This document shows, in pieces, positions 39,056-46,335 of a stretch of 64,000 nucleotides of DNA. Origin of the DNA: JBBPZA01 sp963797015 (GTDB lineage: Bacteria; Actinomycetota; Thermoleophilia; Solirubrobacterales; Solirubrobacteraceae); NCBI GenBank assembly GCA_963797015.1, contig CAWCNV010000007.1:124001-188000 (forward strand). Reading direction: 5' to 3'. Each line of letters begins with the position of its first letter. Within the stretch, counting starts at the first letter, position 1. The position numbers and the translations under genes were made by a program. The notes below the pieces were generated by a model, which worked only from the letters and a program-made list of their open reading frames with translations, was not told the origin of the DNA and did no database searches.

Positions 39056-40480
39056 TTACGGCCCGCTGGCCCTCGTCGTCCAGGGGAGGCTGTTCTGGCC
39101 GGTCTGGACGGCACGCAGCACGGCTCCGTTGCCGATGTTCAGCGATGCGTCGAAGAGGCGCGAGTCGTTCGCCTCGACGATCGCGATCGGCGTCCAGCTG
39201 CTGCCTCCGAGCCGCTCCACGACCACCGGCTTGCTGGCCTGCGGCGCGATGCCCCACAGCTCGACGGCGCTGCTGGTGGTGCGGTAAGCGGTGAACGGGA
39301 AGCGGAAAGCGGTCAGCGAGGGCTTCGAGGTGTCGTTGGCGATCGTGGCGCCACGGAAGAACAGCCCGGACTGGTAGCTGTAGGCCCACCCCGCGCCTTC
39401 GGCCTGGTCACGCAGACCGAACCAGTTGACCTCTGCAACCCCCTGCTTCCAGAGGCGATACATGGCCCCTTCGAGGTACTGCGCCTGCTGGGAGAGCGAG
39501 AACTTGCCGGGATCGGGCGGGTCGGACTCGTAGCCAAGCTCGGTCACCCAGACCGACTTGGGAACGGCCGGGAACACGTAGCGCGCCTGGAGCGCCACGT
39601 TCAGGGGCACAGTCAGCCGCCGCATGTCCGGGATCGCCACGTCGTCGGGATTGGTGGCCCCCTGGCTCGGAGGGCCGTACGTGTAGGGGTGGTGAGCGAG
39701 CACGTCGAAGCGCGCCGGCCCGCCGGGACAGCTCGACTCCGGGCGCGCGGGAGACCCGTCTCGCACGCATAAGACGCGACGCCAGAAGTAGGCGGGGCGC
39801 ATGACGATGCCCCCTGGGCTCAGCCCGAAAGGCGCGGTCCCGGCGGTGATCACCAGGTTGCTCGGGCTGGCCGCCTTCACGCCGTCGTAGAACGCGTTGA
39901 GCAGCGTCTTGTAGATGTATGGACCACTCGGGAAAAAGCCTCCGCTCACCGACGTCCACTGCGGAGCCAACTGCAGGTTGACGTTCGGCTCGTTCCAGGC
40001 CTGCCAGAGCTGGACGCGCGGCTGGATCACGCCGTTGTAACGGCGCGCGGCCGCCTCGGCAAAATCCCTGAACGCGCTCGTCGACGGCTTCCAGGCGTTC
40101 ACGGGGGCCCCGGGAGGCTTGCCCGAGCCTTCGGCCCAGGCCGGCGCCCGGAACACGACCACCAGCGGCTGCAGACCCGCCGCGCGAGCAGTCCTGATCT
40201 CGGCGTCGTAGCCACCCCACCGGTACCCGGACCAGTTCGGATCGCGCGCCTGCGCGGAGGAGGGCGGCCTGTTCGGGGCTACATCGCTCCAGTACACGAG
40301 CACGCGAGCGATCGAAGCCCGCGCATTCTTCATGCGGGCGAAGGCGACGGCCTGATTCGCCGGAATGTCGGCGTCGCGCTCCTGCAGGCCGGTGAGCATC
40401 CACGGCCCGCAGCCGGCGACCGGCGAAGTCGCCAGGACTGCGAGAACGACCCCGGCAACCCGTGCTGCCTTCCTCTGCAT
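39056..40480 (-). CDS. GH-A-type glycoside hydrolase lipoprotein, tandem copy 3
   Basis: 474 aa from ATG 40480 with GGGGGCAGGA just upstream. Lipoprotein signal RVAGVVLAVLATSPVAGC (lipobox VAGC). Catalytic signatures LWQAWNEPNVN and VWVTELGYESDPPDP; ARDPNWSGYRWGG and HHPYTYGPPS are shared with the other copies. The C-terminal domain contains VVVERLGGSSWTPIAIV. Compared with copies 2 and 4 it has more divergent barrel loops (GFFPSGPYIYKTLL). It probably acts on the exopolysaccharide at the cell surface. Confidence 0.8.
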   Translation of the reverse strand: MQRKAARVAGVVLAVLATSPVAGCGPWMLTGLQERDADIPANQAVAFARMKNARASIARVLVYWSDVAPNRPPSSAQARDPNWSGYRWGGYDAEIRTARAAGLQPLVVVFRAPAWAEGSGKPPGAPVNAWKPSTSAFRDFAEAAARRYNGVIQPRVQLWQAWNEPNVNLQLAPQWTSVSGGFFPSGPYIYKTLLNAFYDGVKAASPSNLVITAGTAPFGLSPGGIVMRPAYFWRRVLCVRDGSPARPESSCPGGPARFDVLAHHPYTYGPPSQGATNPDDVAIPDMRRLTVPLNVALQARYVFPAVPKSVWVTELGYESDPPDPGKFSLSQQAQYLEGAMYRLWKQGVAEVNWFGLRDQAEGAGWAYSYQSGLFFRGATIANDTSKPSLTAFRFPFTAYRTTSSAVELWGIAPQASKPVVVERLGGSSWTPIAIVEANDSRLFDASLNIGNGAVLRAVQTGQNSLPWTTRASGP

Positions 40481-40527
40481 TCCTGCCCCCTTGGGCGGAT
40501 CAGGTCCTCTCCTCACCCGCGGTCGGG

Positions 40528-40549
40528 GAGCATAACCGGGTTAACGGTG
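40528..40549 (-). promoter_or_regulatory. repeated promoter-like motif upstream of hydrolase copy 3
   Basis: On the minus strand it reads CCGTTAACCC then GGTTATGCTC, matching the block at 38,982 except for one extra base in the middle. TATGCT gives a -10 box about 50 bases before ATG 40480. Confidence 0.4.
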
Positions 40550-40554
40550 TGTCG

Positions 40555-41985
40555 CTACGGCCCGCTGGCCCTGGTGGCCCACGAGAGGCTGACCTGCCCG
40601 CTCTGGACCGCGCGCAGGACGACCAGGTTCCCGAGCTTGAGGGGCTGCTCGAACATCCGCGAGTCGTTCGCGTTGACGATCGCGATGGAGACCCACTGCC
40701 GGCCGGAGAGGCGCTGGATGACGACCGGCGTGTTCGCCTTCGGGGCGATCCCCCACAGATCGACCGTGCTCGGGCTGGTGCGGTAGGCGGTGAACGGGAA
40801 GCGGAACGCGACCAGCGACGGTTTGGGGAAGTCGTCCGCGATCGTCGCGCCACGGAAGTAGAGCCCCGACTGGATGGAGAAGTACCAGCCGAGCGGGCCC
40901 TGCGGCCGATCGCGCAGGCCGAACCACACGAAGCCGGTCACGCCCTGCTTCCACAGCTTGTACATCGACGCCTCCAGCCACTGGGCCTGCTGGCCCATCG
41001 TCGGCGCGCTCGTGTCCGGCGGGTCGGAGTCGTACGACACCTCGGTCACCCACACCCGCTTGGCGGCCTGCGGATAGACGTAGCCCGCCTGCACGGCCGC
41101 GTTCAGAGGCAGCATCAACCGCCACATGTTCGCGATCGCCACGTCATCGGGGTTGGCCGCGCTCCGGCTCGGGGGCCCGTCGGTGTAGGGATGGTGCGCG
41201 AGCACGTCGAAGCGCGCCGGGCCACCCGCGCACGAAGCGAGCGGCCTGGGGGGCCGACCGTCGTTCACGCACAACACCCTGCGCCAGAAGTACGCCGGAT
41301 GCATCACGGGCAGACCCGGGGGCAGCCCGTAGGGCGCGGTGCCCGCCGTGATCACGAGGTTCGTCTCGTCGACCGCCTTGACGCCGTCGTAGAAGGCGTT
41401 CAGCAGGCCCTTGTAGATGTACGGACCGCTCGGGAACGAACTGCCGCTGATCTTCGTCCACAGCGGCGCGAGCTGCGCGTCGGCGTTGGGCTCGTTCCAC
41501 GCCTGCCAGTAGCGCACGCGCGGCTCGATCGAACCCGAGTAACGCCGCGCCGCCGCCTCCGCGAAATCGCGGAACGCGCTCTCCGACGGCTTCCACGACC
41601 CCGCCACCGCGTTGCTCGGCCTTCCCGGCCCCTCCGCCCACGACGGCGCGCGCAACACGACGACCAACGGCTCCAGGCCCTGAGCAGCCATCGCCTCCAC
41701 CTGGGCGTCGTAACTCGCCCAGTCATAGCCTGACCAGTTCGGGTCGCGCGCGTCCGCCGTCGTGGGCGGCTGGTTGGGCGCCACCACGTTCCAATAGATG
41801 AGCATCCGCGCGACGTCCGCGCGCGCGTTCTTGGTCCGCGCCAACGCGATGTCGCGGTTGGCCGGAACGGCGTAGTCGAACTCGTGGATGCCCGTCACCA
41901 GCCCTGGCGAACAGCTGCCCACCGCGGGAAACGCTGCGAGCAGCGCGAGCACCACCACAGCCGCCATGCCTCCTCTGCGACGCAT
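40555..41985 (-). CDS. GH-A-type glycoside hydrolase lipoprotein, tandem copy 4
   Basis: 476 aa from ATG 41985, with GGGGG 7 bases upstream. Signal AAVVVLALLAAFPAVGSC is a lipoprotein signal with a slightly unusual lipobox VGSC. It is closest to copy 2: IHEFDYAVPANRDIALARTKNAR and WAEGPGRPSNAVAGSWKPSE share long runs in two stretches each. Catalytic signatures RYWQAWNEPNAD and VWVTEVSYDSDPPD. Recent duplication of copies 2 and 4 is inferred from this similarity. First gene of the minus-strand array. Confidence 0.8.
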   Translation of the reverse strand: MRRRGGMAAVVVLALLAAFPAVGSCSPGLVTGIHEFDYAVPANRDIALARTKNARADVARMLIYWNVVAPNQPPTTADARDPNWSGYDWASYDAQVEAMAAQGLEPLVVVLRAPSWAEGPGRPSNAVAGSWKPSESAFRDFAEAAARRYSGSIEPRVRYWQAWNEPNADAQLAPLWTKISGSSFPSGPYIYKGLLNAFYDGVKAVDETNLVITAGTAPYGLPPGLPVMHPAYFWRRVLCVNDGRPPRPLASCAGGPARFDVLAHHPYTDGPPSRSAANPDDVAIANMWRLMLPLNAAVQAGYVYPQAAKRVWVTEVSYDSDPPDTSAPTMGQQAQWLEASMYKLWKQGVTGFVWFGLRDRPQGPLGWYFSIQSGLYFRGATIADDFPKPSLVAFRFPFTAYRTSPSTVDLWGIAPKANTPVVIQRLSGRQWVSIAIVNANDSRMFEQPLKLGNLVVLRAVQSGQVSLSWATRASGP

Positions 41986-42117
41986 GCTTGAACCCCCAGC
42001 CCGGCCGGATCGCATCCATCCCCGCAGTCGGCATGCATGGCCCCGCCCTTTCGCGCCGACCGCCCCCGGCCGTACGGGCGTCCAGTCCGGCCGGGAGTGC
42101 GACCGCCTCGAGGCCGC

Positions 42118-42123
42118 TACCCT
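42118..42123 (+). promoter_or_regulatory. -10 box TACCCT, leaderless start
   Basis: TACCCT plus 8 bases precedes GTG 42132. It decides the start of the epimerase, whose frame stays open much further upstream. Confidence 0.5.
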
Positions 42124-42131
42124 CCGCCGCC

Positions 42132-43106
42132 GTGCGACGGGTCCTGGTGACCGGAGGTGCGGGATTGATCGGCGCAGCAGTCGTGCGGCGCCTGCTGAGC
42201 GATGCGCGCTTCGAGGTGCGCGTCTCCGACCAGCGCGAGCCGCCGCAGTGGATGCGCGAAGGCTGCGAGATCCACACCGGCGACCTGCGCGACCTTTCCG
42301 AGACGCGCGCCGCCGTCGCGGGCTGCAGCCACGTGATCCACCTCGCGGCGATCGTCGGCGGGATCGCGAACTTCCACCGACTGCCGCATACGCTGACCGA
42401 GGTCAACAACGCGCTCTACAACGCGGTCGTGCGCGCCGCCCTGGACCACGACGTCGAGCGCCTGGTCTACGTCTCGAGCTCGATGGTGTTCGAGCGCGCG
42501 ACGCAGTTCCCCACCACCGAGGAGCACCTGCTCGAGTGCCCGGCGCCGCAATCGGCCTACGGCTTCTCCAAGCTGATGGGTGAGGTGTACTGCCGCGCCG
42601 CGGCCGAGGAGCACGGCCTGCGCTATACGATCTGCCGCCCCTTCAATGCCTACGGCCCGGGCGAGCTTCCCGACGCCGAGCCCGGGATCGCCCATGCCGT
42701 CCCCGACCTGATCGCGAAGGCGCTGGCGGGCCAGCGGCCGCTGCAGGTGTTCGGCTCGGGCGCGCAGACGCGGACGCTGACCCACGTCGACGACATCGCC
42801 GACGGCATCGTGACCGCCATGGCCTCTCCGGCCGCCGAGGGTCAGGACTTCAACATCTCGGCCTCCGAGGAGCTGACCGTCGCGCAGATCGCCGCACTCG
42901 TCTGGGAGGCCTGCGGCGAGCCTCCGGACGAGCTCGAGCTCGAGCACCTGCCGAGCTTCGAGGTCGATGTCCAGCGGCGTTGGCCCTCGGTCGAGAAGGC
43001 ACGCAGAATGCTGGGCTGGGAGGCGCAGATCCGCGCGCCCGAGGGCATCGCGAGCACCGTCGCGTGGCTGCGCGACCGTGTGCGCGAGGACGCCGTCGCG
43101 CGCTAG
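42132..43106 (+). CDS. NAD(P)-dependent sugar epimerase/dehydratase (extended SDR)
   Basis: 324 aa. GTG 42132 starts RRVLVTGGAGLIG with the nucleotide motif at 8-14; YVSSSMVFE near 113-121 supplies the catalytic Ser; Y143 and K147 in SAYGFSK complete the triad. RPFNAYGPGE and THVDDIADGI are family landmarks. Its partner gmd starts 10 bases after its stop, so it may act on the GDP-4-keto-6-deoxy-mannose made by Gmd, for example as a reductase or epimerase of the D-rhamnose or fucose type, but the sequence does not decide this. Confidence 0.78.
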   Translation: MRRVLVTGGAGLIGAAVVRRLLSDARFEVRVSDQREPPQWMREGCEIHTGDLRDLSETRAAVAGCSHVIHLAAIVGGIANFHRLPHTLTEVNNALYNAVVRAALDHDVERLVYVSSSMVFERATQFPTTEEHLLECPAPQSAYGFSKLMGEVYCRAAAEEHGLRYTICRPFNAYGPGELPDAEPGIAHAVPDLIAKALAGQRPLQVFGSGAQTRTLTHVDDIADGIVTAMASPAAEGQDFNISASEELTVAQIAALVWEACGEPPDELELEHLPSFEVDVQRRWPSVEKARRMLGWEAQIRAPEGIASTVAWLRDRVREDAVAR

Positions 43107-43109
43107 CCT
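43104..43109 (+). promoter_or_regulatory. -10 box TAGCCT, leaderless start of gmd
   Basis: TAGCCT plus 7 bases precedes ATG 43117. The TAG is also the stop codon of the epimerase, so promoter and stop overlap. Confidence 0.45.
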
Positions 43110-43116
43110 CCGGCCC

Positions 43117-44109
43117 ATGGCGGCCAAGCGCGCGCTGATCACCGGGATCACCGGCCAGGACGGCTCCTACCTCGCGGACCTGCTGCTCGACGAGGGCTAT
43201 GAGGTCCATGGCATGGTGCGCCGCTCGTCGACCGAGAAGTTCGAGCGCATCGAGCACCTGCGCGATCGCATCCACCTGCACCAGGGCGATCTCTTCGACC
43301 ACCGCTCGCTGGTCGACTCCCTGCGGGCGTCGCGACCCGACGAGGTCTACAACCTCGCCGCGATGTCGTTCGTCGCCGCATCGTGGAACCAGCCGACGCT
43401 GACGGCCGAGTTCTCGGGCGTGGGCGTGACGCGGCTTCTGGAGGCGATGCGCGAGGTGTGCGCCGACGCGCGCTTCTACCAGGCCTCCTCGAGCGAGATG
43501 TTCGGCAAGGTGCGCCAGGTCCCCCAGAACGAGGCGACCCCGTTCTATCCCCGCTCGCCCTACGGCGTGGCCAAGTGCTATGCGCACTTCATCACGGTCA
43601 ACTACCGCGAGTCCTACGACCTGCACGCGACCTCGGGGATCCTGTTCAACCACGAGTCGCCGCGCCGCGGGCTCGAGTTCGTCACGCGCAAGATCACCTG
43701 GCACGCCGCCGCAATCCGGCTCGGGCTGAAGGACGAGCTGCGACTCGGCAACCTCCAGGCCGAGCGCGACTGGGGCTACGCGAAGGACTACGTGCGCGCG
43801 ATGTGGCTGATGCTCCAGCAGGACGAGCCGAGCGACTACGTGATCGCGACCGGCGAGGCGCACTCGGTGCAGGAGTGCGTCGACATCGCCTTCGACCAGG
43901 CCGGCGTCGACCAGGAGGACCACATCGTGCTCGACCCCGCCCTGCTGCGCCCGGCCGAGGTGGACCACCTCGTCGGCGACCGCGGCAAGGCGCAGCGAGA
44001 GCTCGGGTGGGTGCCGACCACGAGCTTCGAGGAGCTGATCCGGCTGATGGTCGACGCCGACTACGAGCTGCTGCGCGGCACGGCGTCGGCACACGCGACC
44101 GCGTCGTAG
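43117..44109 (+). CDS. gmd: GDP-mannose 4,6-dehydratase
   Basis: 330 aa, the normal length. TGITGQDGSYL (9-19) is the diagnostic nucleotide-binding motif of Gmd; SSSEMFG at 124-130 contains catalytic Ser/Glu; Y149 and K153 lie in SPYGVAK. ILFNHESPRRG and RDWGYAKDYVRAMWLMLQ are hallmark Gmd segments. It forms GDP-4-keto-6-deoxy-D-mannose from GDP-D-mannose, precursor of GDP-D-rhamnose, GDP-L-fucose and related sugars. It overlaps the convergent GT gene by 49 bases. Confidence 0.93.
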   Translation: MAAKRALITGITGQDGSYLADLLLDEGYEVHGMVRRSSTEKFERIEHLRDRIHLHQGDLFDHRSLVDSLRASRPDEVYNLAAMSFVAASWNQPTLTAEFSGVGVTRLLEAMREVCADARFYQASSSEMFGKVRQVPQNEATPFYPRSPYGVAKCYAHFITVNYRESYDLHATSGILFNHESPRRGLEFVTRKITWHAAAIRLGLKDELRLGNLQAERDWGYAKDYVRAMWLMLQQDEPSDYVIATGEAHSVQECVDIAFDQAGVDQEDHIVLDPALLRPAEVDHLVGDRGKAQRELGWVPTTSFEELIRLMVDADYELLRGTASAHATAS

Positions 44110-45203
44110 AGCTCGCGCAGGCGCTCCGCCACCACCTCGGGCGCGCACCGGGCGCGCACCGCGTCCAGACCGGCCTCGCCGGCCGCGGCGTCGCCGTAGC
44201 GGTGCGTGATCGCGGCGGCGAGCGCGCGCGCGTCGCCGGCAGGCACCAGGTCCTCGGCGGGCAGCAGCTCGGGCAGCGCGCCGACGCGCGAGCCCACCAC
44301 CGGCAATGCTGCCGCCATCGCCTCGGCCGCGGCGAGACCAAAGGTCTCGGCCGCGCGCGAGGGCACGATCGCCACCGCCGCCTCGGTCCGTAGGCGCGCC
44401 AGGCGCTCCGGCGCGACGCGGCCCTCGAGCCGGGTCGTGGAGCCGGCGGCCCGCGTGGCGAGTCGTTCGCGCAGCGGCCCGTCGCCGCACACCACGAGCG
44501 GTACGTCCGCCACCGCACAGGCCTGGATCGCGGTCTCGATGCCCTTCTCGGGCGCCAGCCGCGACGCGATGAGCGCGAAGCGCCCCTCGCGCGCGCGCGA
44601 GCGCTCCGCGGTCGCTGGGACGACGTGCGGCACCACGTCGACACGCCCGCCGAGGGGCGCGCCGAGCGCCTGCAGACGTTCGTGGGCGAAGCGGCTCGGC
44701 ACCGCGAAGCGGTCGACGTTCGCCGCCAGACGGCGCTGCCACAGCGCGAGACCGGCGCCGTAGACCGCGGCCTCGGCCGCCGCCCCGCGGCAGCGCAGAA
44801 GCACGCCGGGGACGGTGTCGGCGCCGTGGCAGCGCGTGCAGTCGGCGCCGCGCGTGAAGCAGGTGCCCACGGCACAGACGAAGCGGTAGTTGTGGAGGTG
44901 GGCGACCACGCGCGCACCCGCCGCGCGCGCCGCCGCCAGCGCGCGCCAGCCGAACGCGGGGTTGAGGTTGTGGGCGTGGACCACCCGCGCGCGGGTGCGG
45001 CGCACGGCGGCGCCGACGTCGTCGGGGTCCAGGCCGCCGCGCAGCATCGCCACCGCGGCGCGCGGCCGGCCGAGAACGGCGGAGTCGCGCGTCAGGAGCT
45101 CCACGGGCTCGCCCAGGTGCTCGCGGGCGAGCGCGGTCAGGTCGGCCACCGCGCGCTCCTCGCCGCCGGTGGTGCGGTAGCGGTTGTGGAGGACGAGGAT
45201 CAC
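44061..45203 (-). CDS. GT4-family glycosyltransferase
   Basis: 380 aa. HNRYRTTGGEERAVADLTAL at the N-terminus and HAHNLNPAFGWRAL, HLHNYRFVCAVGTCFTRG are typical of a GT4 group found in many polysaccharide clusters; the cysteine-rich segment CFTRGADCTRCHG could bind a metal. Second domain: FALIASRLAPEKGIETAIQA, PLVVCGDGP, VPSRAAETFGLAAAEAMAAALPVV. GTG 45203 has AGGGGAA upstream. The 3' end overlaps gmd. Specificity unknown. Confidence 0.85.
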   Translation of the reverse strand: MILVLHNRYRTTGGEERAVADLTALAREHLGEPVELLTRDSAVLGRPRAAVAMLRGGLDPDDVGAAVRRTRARVVHAHNLNPAFGWRALAAARAAGARVVAHLHNYRFVCAVGTCFTRGADCTRCHGADTVPGVLLRCRGAAAEAAVYGAGLALWQRRLAANVDRFAVPSRFAHERLQALGAPLGGRVDVVPHVVPATAERSRAREGRFALIASRLAPEKGIETAIQACAVADVPLVVCGDGPLRERLATRAAGSTTRLEGRVAPERLARLRTEAAVAIVPSRAAETFGLAAAEAMAAALPVVGSRVGALPELLPAEDLVPAGDARALAAAITHRYGDAAAGEAGLDAVRARCAPEVVAERLRELYDAVACADAVPRSSS

Positions 45204-45284
45204 CGCGAGGTTCCCCTCCGCGCCGGCCGAGGTACTGCGAGCGAACGGCGGGCGACGAGGAAAAGAGGAAGGGGCTCGAACGTG

Positions 45285-45331
45285 TTCTGCGTCAAGTTAT
45301 GTGGCCTGGATCCACATAACTCATCGCAGAA
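45285..45331. other. long AT-rich imperfect palindrome, operator or RNA hairpin
   Basis: Outer arms TTCTGCG (45285-45291) and CGCAGAA (45325-45331), inner arms AGTTATGTGG (45295-45304) and CCACATAACT (45312-45321), loop of 7. TCA and CAT fill the two 3-base gaps between arms. It lies between two minus-strand GT genes, in the 193-base gap 45,204-45,396 that otherwise shows no gene. The AT-rich core is unusual for this sequence. Confidence 0.5.
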
Positions 45332-45396
45332 ACGAAAGGGCCCGTTGTCACGGCCTCCTCTCGCTCCCTCGTCGATGCTGTTCGTCCTGCCGCGCA

Positions 45397-46290
45397 TCAC
45401 CGGCGGGTCAGCAGCGGCGCGGCCAGCACGCCGGCGTTCTCGGCCGCGCGCATCGCGCGCTCCATGGCCAGTGCCTCGTCGCCGCGGGCGGCGGCGAGCG
45501 GCGCGCCGGCCGCCGAGGAGGCGGCCTGGCGGGCCGCCACAAGCGGCGGTCGCGCGCGTCGCGCGCCCAGCGTGGCGCCGTAGCGGAAGCGGCGGGCGAG
45601 CAGCGCTGGCCGCGCGAGGCGCCCGCGCGGGACCACGTGCCAGACGTACGCATCGGGTACGTAGCGCACGCCGTAGCCGGCGCGCGCGAGCGCGCGCTGC
45701 GCCTCGTCCTCCTCCGAGAACCAGGTCCGGCCCGGCCGGTGTCCGAATGCCGGGTCGAAACCGCCGACCTGGCGCAGCGGCCCGCAGCGAAACGACACGT
45801 TGGCGCCGTAGACGGCGCGCATGCGCGGATCGAGGTCCTGGACCTCGGGACCGTAGTCGAGCATGCTGAGCGCGGGCAGCATGCGCTCGGTCAACCACGC
45901 GGGCTGCGTTCCCTCGAAGCGCGGGCGCACCGGCCCTCCTATGCAAGCGGTGGCCGCCGGAGCGTCCGCCCACCTCGCCGCCAGCCGCGCAAGCCAGGCA
46001 GGCCCGGCGAGTGCGTCGTCGTCGACGAACGCCAGCACCTCGTCGTCCTCGCACAGCGCCAGGGCGCGGTTGCGCGCGTGGGAGAGGCCCGTACGCAGCT
46101 CGCGCACCACCTCCATGCCCGGAAGGCGGTCGCTCGCGGCGCGCGCGTGGGCGGCGACGAGGCCCGAGTCCAGGCCGCTGCACACGAGCAGCGCGCCCAG
46201 GCCCCCGGCCTGGCGGGCGAGAGCGTTCAGGCACGCGGCGATCTGCTCGGGCCGGCGGTTCGTGCACACCGCTGCGCGGATCGTCGCCAC
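45397..46290 (-). CDS. GT2-family glycosyltransferase
   Basis: 297 aa from GTG 46290. ATIRAAVCTNRRPEQI starts the GT-A domain; GLSHARNRALALCEDDEVLAFVDDD carries the DxD-type VDDD donor and metal site; GANVSFRCGPLRQVGGFDP and WFSEEDEAQRALARAGY are the acceptor-side ED motif. It is divergent from the two-domain GT2 gene at 46,336; paired leaderless boxes lie between them. The start is chosen because TACGTT lies 6 bases upstream. Adds one sugar at the cytosolic side; specificity unknown. Confidence 0.82.
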   Translation of the reverse strand: MATIRAAVCTNRRPEQIAACLNALARQAGGLGALLVCSGLDSGLVAAHARAASDRLPGMEVVRELRTGLSHARNRALALCEDDEVLAFVDDDALAGPAWLARLAARWADAPAATACIGGPVRPRFEGTQPAWLTERMLPALSMLDYGPEVQDLDPRMRAVYGANVSFRCGPLRQVGGFDPAFGHRPGRTWFSEEDEAQRALARAGYGVRYVPDAYVWHVVPRGRLARPALLARRFRYGATLGARRARPPLVAARQAASSAAGAPLAAARGDEALAMERAMRAAENAGVLAAPLLTRR

Positions 46291-46296
46291 GCGGGG

Positions 46297-46302
46297 AACG
46301 TA
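46297..46302 (-). promoter_or_regulatory. -10 box TACGTT, leaderless start
   Basis: On the minus strand TACGTT plus 6 bases precedes GTG 46290. It decides the start, because the frame is open far upstream. Confidence 0.5.
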
Positions 46303-46323
46303 GTGGTTGAGAGGGCGCACTCG

Positions 46324-46329
46324 TAATCT
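46324..46329 (+). promoter_or_regulatory. -10 box TAATCT, leaderless start
   Basis: TAATCT plus 6 bases precedes ATG 46336. The box pairs with the minus-strand one at 46,297 as a 45-base divergent promoter region. Confidence 0.5.
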
Positions 46330-46335
46330 CCGCGC

